This document shows positions 1 through 4,917 of a DNA stretch of 5,044 nt, piece after piece; within the stretch, counting starts at the first letter, position 1; the number at the start of each line of letters is the position of its first letter. This DNA comes from Synergistales bacterium (GTDB lineage: Bacteria; Synergistota; Synergistia; Synergistales; Synergistaceae), in the NCBI GenBank assembly GCA_026002695.1, contig BOCB01000079.1, forward strand, positions 1 to 5,044, read 5' to 3'. Position numbers and translations under genes: made by a program. The notes under the pieces were generated by a model. The model was not told the DNA's origin, ran no database searches, and worked only from the letters and a program-made list of their open reading frames with translations.

Positions 1-2
1 TA

Positions 3-281
3 ATTGTAAATTGCGACGAAAATTCTGAAAATTTCGGAAAATGGGAGGGCTTCATACTTTCCGATAAAAATCATCATCAATTGTATATTCCGCCGCTGTA
101 CGGCTTCAGTTATTATGTTTTGACAGACAGCGCGGTTATTTCATACAAATTATCGACTGCATATTCCGAAAATCAATTCACCTACGCGTGGAATGACCCG
201 CGGTTCGGAATAAAATGGCCATGCGACAACCCCATACTTTCAGAGCGTGACAAAAACGCGAAAGGACGACAGACAGAATAA
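3..281 (+). CDS. rfbC: dTDP-4-dehydrorhamnose 3,5-epimerase-like protein, C-terminal part (5' end outside window)
   Basis: The frame is open from the left edge and ends at TAA 279-281, leaving about 92 residues. RmlC/RfbC cupin enzymes epimerise dTDP-4-keto-6-deoxyglucose at C3 and C5 in the cytoplasm, giving precursors of rhamnose and related sugars for surface polysaccharides. Visible family signatures are an FGKWEGFILS strand, a YIPP turn, then QFTYAWNDPRFGIKWP and the closing PILSERD, which match the last strands and C-terminal signature of the family. The catalytic His and most of the cupin core lie upstream, outside the window. One oddity is that the usual GFAHGF-type stretch after the PP turn reads LYGFSY here, so this may be a divergent paralogue acting on another nucleotide sugar. 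The stop is followed at once by the IS200 fragment. The family call is firm and the exact substrate is not. Confidence 0.75.
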   Translation: MVNCDENSENFGKWEGFILSDKNHHQLYIPPLYGFSYYVLTDSAVISYKLSTAYSENQFTYAWNDPRFGIKWPCDNPILSERDKNAKGRQTE

Positions 282-289
282 TTAATAAA

Positions 290-649
290 ATGTTCATGAA
301 GATTCGCACATACTCGGGAGAAATTTTCCATGAACTTGCCCGGCAAAAAGAGAGCCGGATATTAGAAGGTCACGTGGCGGTGGATCATGTTCATATGTAC
401 ATCTCAATTCCTCCGAAATACGCAGTAGCGCAGGTAGTGGGTTTTATCAAAGGGAAGAGCGCGATTAGTATTGCGAGGAATTTTGGGGGCAGGCAAAGGA
501 ATTTTCATGGAGAGCATTTTTGGGCGCGGGGCTGCTATGTATCGACAGTTGGGAAAGATGAAGAGCTGATAAGAGCCTACATCTTACATCACTTGATGAG
601 AGAACAAGAAAAGCGCCAAATCCTTGATATTCCTGGATTCAGCGCTTAG
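290..649 (+). pseudogene. tnpA: IS200/IS605-type Y1 (HUH) transposase, N-terminally truncated
   Basis: TnpA proteins of this type are about 140-155 residues and move single-stranded DNA using an HxH metal site and one catalytic Tyr. This frame encodes 119 residues. The HUH motif is seen as DHVHMYI (about residues 32-38), followed by PPKYAVAQVVGFIKGKSAI, HFWARGCYVSTVG and the KDEELIRAYI helix with the presumed nucleophile Tyr near residue 97. The first 30-35 residues of the family, the strand ending in a KYRRK-type sequence, are absent because that DNA is the epimerase gene. Similarity begins only at about MKIRTY. The residue four after the catalytic Tyr is His, whereas the family usually has Gln. 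The C-terminus (LHHLMREQEKRQ onward) also departs from the usual ending. The protein is probably inactive, and no accessory TnpB gene follows. Its SD region is poor (AATTAATAAA before ATG). Confidence 0.82.
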
Positions 650-957
650 TTAAATTGCTGTGAATTGAATATTGGTGGAGCGCGGTACTTCGAACAACGA
701 CATAAAACCGCGAAATAGCAAGTATATTATGAAAAGACATTAAAGTGATATACGGTTTGATATACGAGGAATCTTTGAATAGTATGGTTAAATTCCGTGT
801 CTATCAATGTTTATGGCAATTTAATACGGCGCTCGTTCACTCGCATATCAATCTCAATTACTGCCTTGGACTTCTGTTCGGTTCATAAACGTGAAATCAA
901 ACTCGCCTCAATATTACTGAATTCATATCTGTGCTCATATCTATGCCTGTGCCAAGC
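650..957. other. Intergenic stretch with no supported gene
   Basis: About 308 bases lie between the convergent transposase fragment and the minus-strand three-gene operon. The longest plus-strand reading of note is a 34-codon frame at 784-888 with a poorly spaced GAGGAA upstream. It resembles nothing I recognise and I do not call it. A 6-bp inverted repeat (CGCGGT 681-686, ACCGCG 707-712, 20-base loop) lies about 30 bases after the transposase stop. It could be a leftover of the IS200 right-end hairpin, but it is short. No clear terminator with a T-run is visible for either neighbour. Confidence 0.5.
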
Positions 958-1188
958 CTAATTTTGACGCTCTCTGTAATATTCATCCACAATGAATTCT
1001 TCGCTTTCTGCCCACATAAGCGATTCCGTATTTTGCAGCGCGGTATATGTTTTTGATCCCAGAAAATCGCGATACGCCTTTTCAAAATCGCAATCTTTTT
1101 GCTCTGCGATCAGGCGTGTGATTTTTTCGATTTTCATGATGACGTCGGTTGTAATATCCTGTCCTTTGTAAACGTATTTATTCTCCAT
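958..1188 (-). CDS. Small acidic protein, third gene of the DUF3791/DUF3990 cassette
   Basis: The frame encodes 76 residues, ATG 1188-1186 to TAG 960-958. The start is supported by GGTGAG eight bases upstream, inside the end of the DUF3990 gene, and the two frames overlap by 11 bases. It has no signal peptide or membrane segment. It looks like a small helical acidic protein: a long first helix (VIMKIEKITRLIAEQ), a FEKAYRDFLGSKTY segment, then ALQNTESLMWAESEEFIVDEYYRE. Its helix plan and the position of the Ala-x-x-x-Phe segment and the C-terminal Phe-Ile-Val-acidic segment loosely resemble the DUF3791 protein at the other end of the operon, so a distant relation is possible. I recall proteins of this kind beside DUF3990 genes but cannot name a family with certainty. 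Inference: an antitoxin or accessory partner of the DUF3990 protein, translated coupled to it. Confidence 0.8.
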   Translation of the reverse strand: MENKYVYKGQDITTDVIMKIEKITRLIAEQKDCDFEKAYRDFLGSKTYTALQNTESLMWAESEEFIVDEYYRERQN

Positions 1189-1663
1189 TGTCTTTGCTCA
1201 CCATTCTAAGATATTCCAGCGCTTTCACTGTGTGAATCGATACTTGGTCATTTGGCTTGAAAAAGGCGAGTTGTTTCAACGCTATCTCTTCGGAATAGAT
1301 GCCTGATACGAACAAAGCTATAGTCCTCATGGTGTCGTCATTGGCAACTGGCCCGCAGATAACATCGTAGTCATGCTGTATGCCGCCATTCACACGGTTC
1401 CTTTTCACCATATCGAGCCACTCCGCACTCAATCCGTCAAATCGCTTCATCCTTAAATCGGGGAAGATGTTCAGCTCAAATTCATACACAAATCGTCCGG
1501 GGCCGCTATGCCTCACATACATGTTCTGCGCCCAGCGAACAGCTTGTTCTCGAAGAGTAGTCATGTAAAAGCCCCGTCCAAAATCGCGTTTATCCCTTGA
1601 TTCGGCAAGATCGACGCGGTCAAAATCTATATTGGAGCCGTGGAATAATACAAGGCGGCTCAT
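1178..1663 (-). CDS. DUF3990 domain protein, putative ADP-ribosyltransferase-fold toxin or effector
   Basis: The frame encodes 161 residues, ATG 1663-1661 to TAA 1180-1178. DUF3990 is a single-domain cytoplasmic family of about this length that has been placed in the ADP-ribosyltransferase superfamily. Visible conserved pieces in order are LFHGSN (residues 6-11, His8 as the candidate NAD-binding His), KRDFGRGFYMTT (25-36, with Tyr33), EWLDMVKRNR (81-90), YDVICGPVANDD (99-110) and NDQVSIHT (138-145). Gln140 in the last piece is a candidate for the third catalytic position of an H-Y-[E/D/Q] triad. The triad assignment is my inference. The start overlaps the preceding DUF3791 stop as ATGA and has only a weak ribosome site of its own, so translation is probably coupled. 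The frame is complete with no damage. Its target (protein, nucleic acid or small molecule) cannot be read from sequence. Confidence 0.85.
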   Translation of the reverse strand: MSRLVLFHGSNIDFDRVDLAESRDKRDFGRGFYMTTLREQAVRWAQNMYVRHSGPGRFVYEFELNIFPDLRMKRFDGLSAEWLDMVKRNRVNGGIQHDYDVICGPVANDDTMRTIALFVSGIYSEEIALKQLAFFKPNDQVSIHTVKALEYLRMVSKDNGE

Positions 1664-1875
1664 GCACCGGTTACTGAGTGAATAACATCTTCGGCAAAAG
1701 AAATATTCTCGTCCAACCCTTGAGTATGGAGCGTGTCGTATTGAGAACGGATCAAGTTTAATATATCGTGCCGCGCAAACAAATCAAAGGCGTCTTTCGA
1801 TGCCATGTTATGCCTGAAGGAGTAACCTTCAACGGCGGCCACGATCATAAGATTTTCGTTTTGTTTTCTGCTCAA
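1660..1875 (-). CDS. DUF3791 domain protein, first gene of the cassette (candidate antitoxin)
   Basis: The frame encodes 71 residues, TTG 1875-1873 to TGA 1662-1660. The TTG start is chosen because a near-perfect SD (AGGAGGG, plus-strand 1882-1888) sits six bases before it and no in-frame ATG fits. DUF3791 proteins are about 70 residues, helical, and commonly lie directly before DUF3990 genes. The typical marks are visible: a first helix around MIVAAVEGYSF, ASKDAFDLFARHDILNLI, the family-like YDTLHTQG and a closing ENISFAEDVIH. The stop overlaps the DUF3990 start by four bases. The position as first gene with strong translation, ahead of a coupled toxin-like gene with weak translation, is the usual antitoxin-first design. 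That role is inferred, not shown. No DNA-binding motif is obvious, so autoregulation cannot be claimed. Confidence 0.82.
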   Translation of the reverse strand: MSRKQNENLMIVAAVEGYSFRHNMASKDAFDLFARHDILNLIRSQYDTLHTQGLDENISFAEDVIHSVTGA

Positions 1876-1881
1876 AGCTAA

Positions 1882-1888
1882 CCCTCCT
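1882..1888 (-). promoter_or_regulatory. Ribosome binding site deciding the TTG start of the DUF3791 gene
   Basis: On the minus strand the sequence reads AGGAGGG, then TTAGCT, then TTG. The six-base spacing and full SD complementarity fix the non-ATG start at 1875 and suggest that the first gene of the operon is well translated. Confidence 0.8.
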
Positions 1889-1945
1889 CAGTGCTTATCA
1901 ATCAATATCTTCCGGATAATCCAAACCCGCAAATCATATTTTTTC

Positions 1946-2259
1946 TTACTGGACAGCCCAATTCCTCCTGATATTAAGATATTTCGCGTCGTTAGGCTGT
2001 TCAAGCGCCTGCTGCATTCCTTTTTTTCTGGATTCGCTGAGTTCGACTATCAAGGTACCCCTTAACTCACTATCTCTTATGTCTTCCGGTGTGAGCGCCA
2101 ACACTCCGCGAGTTTGTCTTTTACCTTTATGTACTTCCCCATATCGTTAAGTCTCTCTACCCCATTATTGTAACTTAATTTAGTTATATGACTATCAAGT
2201 TTCTTCAAGCTAGGGTAAATCTCGTTTGGGACTTCTTCTGGCCTAATTACACATCCCAA
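1946..2259 (-). pseudogene. Frameshifted gene of unknown family upstream of the DUF3791/DUF3990 operon
   Basis: Two consecutive minus-strand frames read as one protein broken by a single-base slip near 2101-2104. The first runs from 2259 (TTG) with IRPEEVPNEIYPSLKKLDSH and continues to MGKYIKVKDKLAE. It would then run out at TAA 2079-2077 after unconvincing residues. The other frame, from 2101, continues smoothly as LALTPEDIRDSELRGTLIVE and ends RRNWAVQ at TAA 1948-1946. Joined, they give about 105 residues of charged, helix-rich, soluble sequence. A further minus-strand frame at 2374-2243 (MTIKLPHVFCILLLSG, then FDEVRRRKADITLNIS) may be the broken beginning, since it passes into the same region with another shift near 2265-2275. 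I do not recognise the family. It ends about 70 bases before the DUF3791 start and could once have been part of that operon. Sequencing error is an alternative to real decay. Confidence 0.5.
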
Positions 2260-2464
2260 AAGGGTGCGAGATGTTTAGCGTAATGTCCGCTTTTCGTCTC
2301 CTTACTTCATCGAAGTATTGCGTAACACCAGATAGAAGAAGGATGCAAAATACATGAGGCAACTTAATAGTCATATTTAGTTATATTATTCCAAATTTAT
2401 CGCGACTCTAATTTCAAACTGCATGAGTATCCCTTTCGATAGATTTGAGGTTTCGCGTGTCCGC

Positions 2465-2509
2465 TCACAATCTATTTTACTTGTAGCTATAATATATAAT
2501 AGTATATTG
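2465..2509 (+). promoter_or_regulatory. Candidate promoter region of the PP-loop/ferredoxin gene
   Basis: Two exact TATAAT hexamers occur at 2488-2493 and 2495-2500, and TATATT at 2504-2509, in a very A+T-rich stretch about 95-115 bases before the start codon. Matching -35 boxes are weak: TCACAA 2465-2470 is 17 bases before the first TATAAT, and TTGTAG 2481-2486 is 17 bases before TATATT. A vegetative promoter somewhere here is plausible. The exact one cannot be chosen by eye. Confidence 0.35.
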
Positions 2510-2588
2510 GAGTCGGTTTTCTACTATTGTTGAGCTACTGTAAGCAGTTATAATTGTAAAGGTGTAAGTGTCACCAAACAATGCAAGG

Positions 2589-2595
2589 AAGGAGG
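2589..2595 (+). promoter_or_regulatory. Strong ribosome binding site of the PP-loop gene
   Basis: AAGGAGG lies seven bases before ATG 2603 and extends into a run of Gs. It fixes the start of the 571-residue protein and predicts efficient translation. Confidence 0.8.
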
Positions 2596-2602
2596 GGGCT
2601 GT

Positions 2603-4318
2603 ATGTGGTGCAAGAATTGTCACCGCGAAACGATAAAAGAAAAGTGTGAGTTGTGCGGAGCGGAAGCCGAGAGGGAAATTCCTCTCGAAGTTTATTGGTG
2701 CAATGATTGCAAACTTCCGATTATCAAGTACGCCAACAACATTGACCGGAATGTTTGCCCCGCTTGCGGTGAAAGTACTGAATATTTATGCGCGGATTTG
2801 CGTCCGGTGTTTCCGGAAGAACGACTACTGTTCGAGATTATACAGGGCAAACCCCTTGCTTATTTAGGGCAAAACATTTGGGCGTCGAATAATCGTTACT
2901 ATGTTGATGGCAAACCAACCTCTATTACGTCCTCATTTTATAAGAAGCTGTCACCCGATGTGATAAGAGAACAGCTTGAAAAATACGCGCTTAAGAATAG
3001 CTATGCGGCGTTTGATGCGATGATTGCTCGCTTTGTTAAGGCTAACGAAATACGACTTCATGAAATAATTGATGAGGCTCACTGTTTCATTCAAGAAACC
3101 GCCTCCTCTTATCCAAACGAGAATATAGTTATCTCGTTCTCAGGCGGCAAAGATTCGACAGTCACGGCCGATTTAGTTGTCCGAGCCTTGGCTGATCCAA
3201 GTCTTGTACATATATTCGGCAACACAACTTTAGAGTTCCCAATGACTCTTGATTACGCTATCCGATTTCGACAGGACAACCTCAAGGCAATCTTCAAAAC
3301 GGCCATAAACAAAGAGCAGGACTTTTACAAAGTGTGCGATGACATCGGACCTCCTGCGAGAATGCTTCGTTGGTGCTGCTCGATGTTCAAAACCGGACCG
3401 ATCACCCGCGTCCTGAACAGCTTGTACCGTGAGAGCGATATTCTGACATTCTATGGTATTCGAAAGTGTGAATCACTGTCCAGAAGTAGATATAATCGTG
3501 TTGAGAGCAATGCCGAAGCCGTTAAGATTCAAAAACAAAAAGTCGCCGCGCCTATTTTCCTCTGGAAAGACATTGATGTTTGGCTGTATATTCTCGGTGA
3601 AGGTATTGACTTCAACGACGCATATCGTTTAGGGTATGATCGTGTAGGATGTTGGTGCTGTCCGAACAACAATGCGAGAGCGCAGTTCCTCTCGAAAATA
3701 TATATGCCGGAACAGTTTAGGAAATGGCGTGATTTTCTTATCGGATTTGCGAAGCGTATAGGCAAACCAGATGCGGAGGAATATATTGATTCGGGGGCGT
3801 GGAAAGCGCGGCAAGGCGGTAATGGCGTTGCGGCGGCACAAGATGTCAAGATACGATACACTAACTGCACAACGGAGGATAACGCAAAAGTCTATCAGCT
3901 AAACAAACCGATTGACGATGGCTTTATAGAACTGTTTATACCGTTTGGGCGCATTGCGCCAGAACTTGGAAGAAAATTGATTAACGAAATAATCATTGTG
4001 GATATAAAAACAAATGTGCCGATACTCTCAGTTCAGCCATTTTCCCAAGACGGATACGACTATGCTGTCAAGGTCAAGACGATGAATGTAGCGAAGCATG
4101 ATGACTTACAAAGAATGGCAGGTTATCAGATAAAGAAGTATAATGCTTGCCGTAAGTGTCTTAAATGTGAATCGCTATGCAGGTACGGAGCTATCGCCAT
4201 CATAGGAGGAATATATCACATCAGCGATGAGCGTTGTAAACACTGTAAGATGTGCGTGACATCGAAGTATCTTGATGGTGGTTGCCTTATGGAAAAATAC
4301 CTAAAAACAAAAACCTGA
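2603..4318 (+). CDS. PP-loop PAPS-reductase/DndC-like protein with N-terminal Cys motifs and C-terminal 2x[4Fe-4S] ferredoxin domain
   Basis: The protein has 571 residues and is complete. Domains in order: (a) residues 3-55, four CxxC pairs (C3/C6, C15/C18, C33/C36, C52/C55), zinc-ribbon-like; (b) residues 60-110, a family-typical segment with DLRPVFPEERLL; (c) residues 170-410, a PP-loop ATPase domain of the PAPS reductase/DndC/CysH group with SGGKDST (180-186), RWCCSMFKTGP (256-266), GIRKCESLSRSRYNRVE and GCWCCPN (349-355); (d) residues 410-500, a linker domain; (e) residues 514-562, a ferredoxin domain with C516-x2-C519-x2-C522-x3-C526 and C545-x2-C548-x2-C551-x9-C561. Family members activate a substrate with ATP or split PAPS to handle sulfur. 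DndC members act in DNA phosphorothioation. The ferredoxin suggests built-in electron supply. No DndB, DndD, DndE or cysteine desulfurase is in the window, so the substrate is unknown. It is probably cytoplasmic and probably a single-gene transcript. Confidence 0.9.
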   Translation: MWCKNCHRETIKEKCELCGAEAEREIPLEVYWCNDCKLPIIKYANNIDRNVCPACGESTEYLCADLRPVFPEERLLFEIIQGKPLAYLGQNIWASNNRYYVDGKPTSITSSFYKKLSPDVIREQLEKYALKNSYAAFDAMIARFVKANEIRLHEIIDEAHCFIQETASSYPNENIVISFSGGKDSTVTADLVVRALADPSLVHIFGNTTLEFPMTLDYAIRFRQDNLKAIFKTAINKEQDFYKVCDDIGPPARMLRWCCSMFKTGPITRVLNSLYRESDILTFYGIRKCESLSRSRYNRVESNAEAVKIQKQKVAAPIFLWKDIDVWLYILGEGIDFNDAYRLGYDRVGCWCCPNNNARAQFLSKIYMPEQFRKWRDFLIGFAKRIGKPDAEEYIDSGAWKARQGGNGVAAAQDVKIRYTNCTTEDNAKVYQLNKPIDDGFIELFIPFGRIAPELGRKLINEIIIVDIKTNVPILSVQPFSQDGYDYAVKVKTMNVAKHDDLQRMAGYQIKKYNACRKCLKCESLCRYGAIAIIGGIYHISDERCKHCKMCVTSKYLDGGCLMEKYLKTKT

Positions 4319-4541
4319 GCTTACCACTTTTGGCGACGATGATGAACCGGCTCCTAAACCGGAAATGACATATGCAGAGCGGCAGGTAATCGAGCAAAAA
4401 AAGCGCGACGCGGAATACGAGCGGATGCGGAAAGAAGCAGGCTTAGAGACGGCGGAGGAAATCTATGCAAGGCTTGACCGAGAAGTCTGAGGCATCGGCG
4501 GCGATTCAGACACGGACGACCCGTATTCCGGCGGCTATTGA
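4305..4541 (+). pseudogene. Stranded 3' end of an unknown gene with an in-frame TGA
   Basis: A frame begins just after TAA 4302-4304, inside the tail of the PP-loop gene. It reads FGDDDEPAPKPEMTYAER, then QKKRDAEYERMRKEAG, then ETAEEIYARLDREV, to TGA 4488-4490. It resumes in the same frame as GIGGDSDTDDPYSGGY to TGA 4539-4541. The sequence is strongly charged and helical (Glu/Lys/Arg/Ala) with an acidic Gly-Tyr tail, typical of the C-terminus of a larger protein. No start with a ribosome site is present; ATG 4365 has none. It looks like a gene whose 5' part was replaced when the PP-loop gene arrived. The TGA may be a CGA-to-TGA change, but that is a guess. The local G+C content is clearly higher than in the PP-loop gene, supporting a different origin. 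I cannot name the family. Confidence 0.5.
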
Positions 4542-4546
4542 TTGAC

Positions 4547-4579
4547 TGTAACGGGCGACTCTTGCGGTCGCCCGTTACA
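4547..4579 (+). terminator. Perfect 13-bp hairpin after the stranded gene end
   Basis: The arms TGTAACGGGCGAC (4547-4559) and GTCGCCCGTTACA (4567-4579) are exact reverse complements around the seven-base loop TCTTGCG. It starts five bases after the second TGA of the remnant, the usual place for a terminator. It lacks a T-run on either side, so intrinsic termination is not assured. An mRNA 3' stabiliser or a leftover repeat are alternatives. Confidence 0.5.
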
Positions 4580-4612
4580 CTAAAGGGTGTACAAAATCGG
4601 GGACGAACTCCT
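4580..4612 (+). repeat. Diverged inverted copy of the IS3-like end sequence (solo IR remnant)
   Basis: CTAAA (4580-4584), then ACAAAATCGGGGACGA (4591-4606), matches with two one-base gaps the reverse complement of the IS3-like end at 4918-4949 (CTAAA, then ACAAAACTCGGGGCGA). The similarity spreads over some 25-30 bases on both sides. It points the opposite way to the right-hand copy. It could be the end of a related, now lost element that lay to the left, or the left tip of a small inverted-repeat element covering about 4580-4949. Confidence 0.45.
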
Positions 4613-4623
4613 GAGAAGTTCAT

Positions 4624-4666
4624 CGGCGGTCGCCCGATAACAAACGGTCCGCGGCCGCCGTCTTTT
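4624..4666 (+). terminator. GC-rich hairpin with short T-run
   Basis: CGGCGGTCGC (4624-4633) can pair with GCGGCCGCCG (4651-4660) through ten positions with one G-T wobble, and CCG/CGG may pair inside the loop. TCTTTT follows directly at 4661-4666. This is a reasonable rho-independent terminator on the plus strand. It shares the 11-mer GCGGTCGCCCG (4626-4636) with the 3' part of the hairpin just upstream. On the minus strand there is no T-run after it. Confidence 0.45.
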
Positions 4667-4675
4667 AGAGTCCTC

Positions 4676-4903
4676 CTACAGCAACTGCATCAGAATCGCC
4701 AAAAGAACCAACACTTGCAGCACAAACACCACCCTGTAGGAAATATACCCTTTCACTAATCCCCAGCGATCCATAACCCAGAAAAGAGTATAGGATGACC
4801 CGCAAAAGAGCGCTACGCCACCTGCTGGAAGCCTGAGCAGTAATTGCAACGGACTCATGTCGTCCACTTTAAGTACGTTCGTCGCGCCGAACCAATACGC
4901 CAA
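4676..4903 (-). CDS. Possible small membrane protein, unrecognised
   Basis: The frame is open on the minus strand from after TAA 4948-4946 to TAG 4678-4676. With TTG 4903 as start it gives 75 residues. ATG 4858 would give 60. Neither has a good ribosome site. Hydrophobic segments are visible at about residues 19-44 (LLLRLPAGGVALFCGSSYTLFWVM) and 54-75 (YRVVFVLQVLVLLAILMQLL), with a possible further one before the start (FTLLTTLAYWFGA). The order of hydrophobic segments and short loops is vaguely like small three-helix membrane proteins such as DUF5658, but I cannot claim membership. It lies between two IS-end-like sequences, so it may be a fragment left between insertions. With no start site and no homologue recognised, chance hydrophobic reading is a real alternative. 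Confidence 0.35.
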   Translation of the reverse strand: MAYWFGATNVLKVDDMSPLQLLLRLPAGGVALFCGSSYTLFWVMDRWGLVKGYISYRVVFVLQVLVLLAILMQLL

Positions 4904-4917
4904 CGTCGTCAGGAGAG

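Larger units (their letters stand above)
2260..2602. other. A+T-rich intergenic region between divergent genes
   Basis: About 343 bases separate the minus-strand broken gene from the plus-strand PP-loop gene. The left part (2260-2374) may be decayed 5' sequence of the broken gene. The rest is A+T-rich and holds promoter-like hexamers before the PP-loop gene. No tRNA, riboswitch fold or long inverted repeat could be recognised. An 11-base direct repeat (TTTAGTTATAT at 2179-2189 and 2376-2386) links this region with the broken gene. Confidence 0.45.

Noticed and set aside
681..712. 6-bp inverted repeat as a definite IS200 right end
   Set aside because: The stem is too short and the loop too long to separate from chance. 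It is mentioned only as a possibility.
784..888. 34-codon plus-strand frame starting MVKFRVYQCLW in the otherwise empty 650-957 stretch
   Set aside because: The GAGGAA before it is too far from ATG, the composition is not convincing, and no family is recognised.
1888..1995. Minus-strand frame ending KKYDLRVWIIRKILIDKH just before the DUF3791 ribosome site, preceded by AGGAGGA
   Set aside because: It overlaps the end of the broken gene, has no ATG, GTG or TTG in frame after the SD-like site, and is too short to support.
2646..2867. Plus-strand 73-codon frame inside the PP-loop gene
   Set aside because: It is an alternative frame inside the Cys-rich N-terminal coding region and has no start site of its own.
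3529..3870. Long minus-strand frames opposite the PP-loop gene
   Set aside because: They lie antisense to a firmly identified coding region with many family motifs, and their composition is that of a shadow frame.
4488..4490. TGA read as an amino acid (recoded genetic code)
   Set aside because: Other genes here, the PP-loop gene and the DUF3791 gene, end naturally at TGA, so a nonsense change in a remnant is simpler.
4354..4623. Arg/Pro-rich minus-strand frame over the gene remnant and first hairpin
   Set aside because: It reads through the perfect hairpin, its composition is typical of an antisense frame in G+C-rich DNA, and it has no ribosome site.
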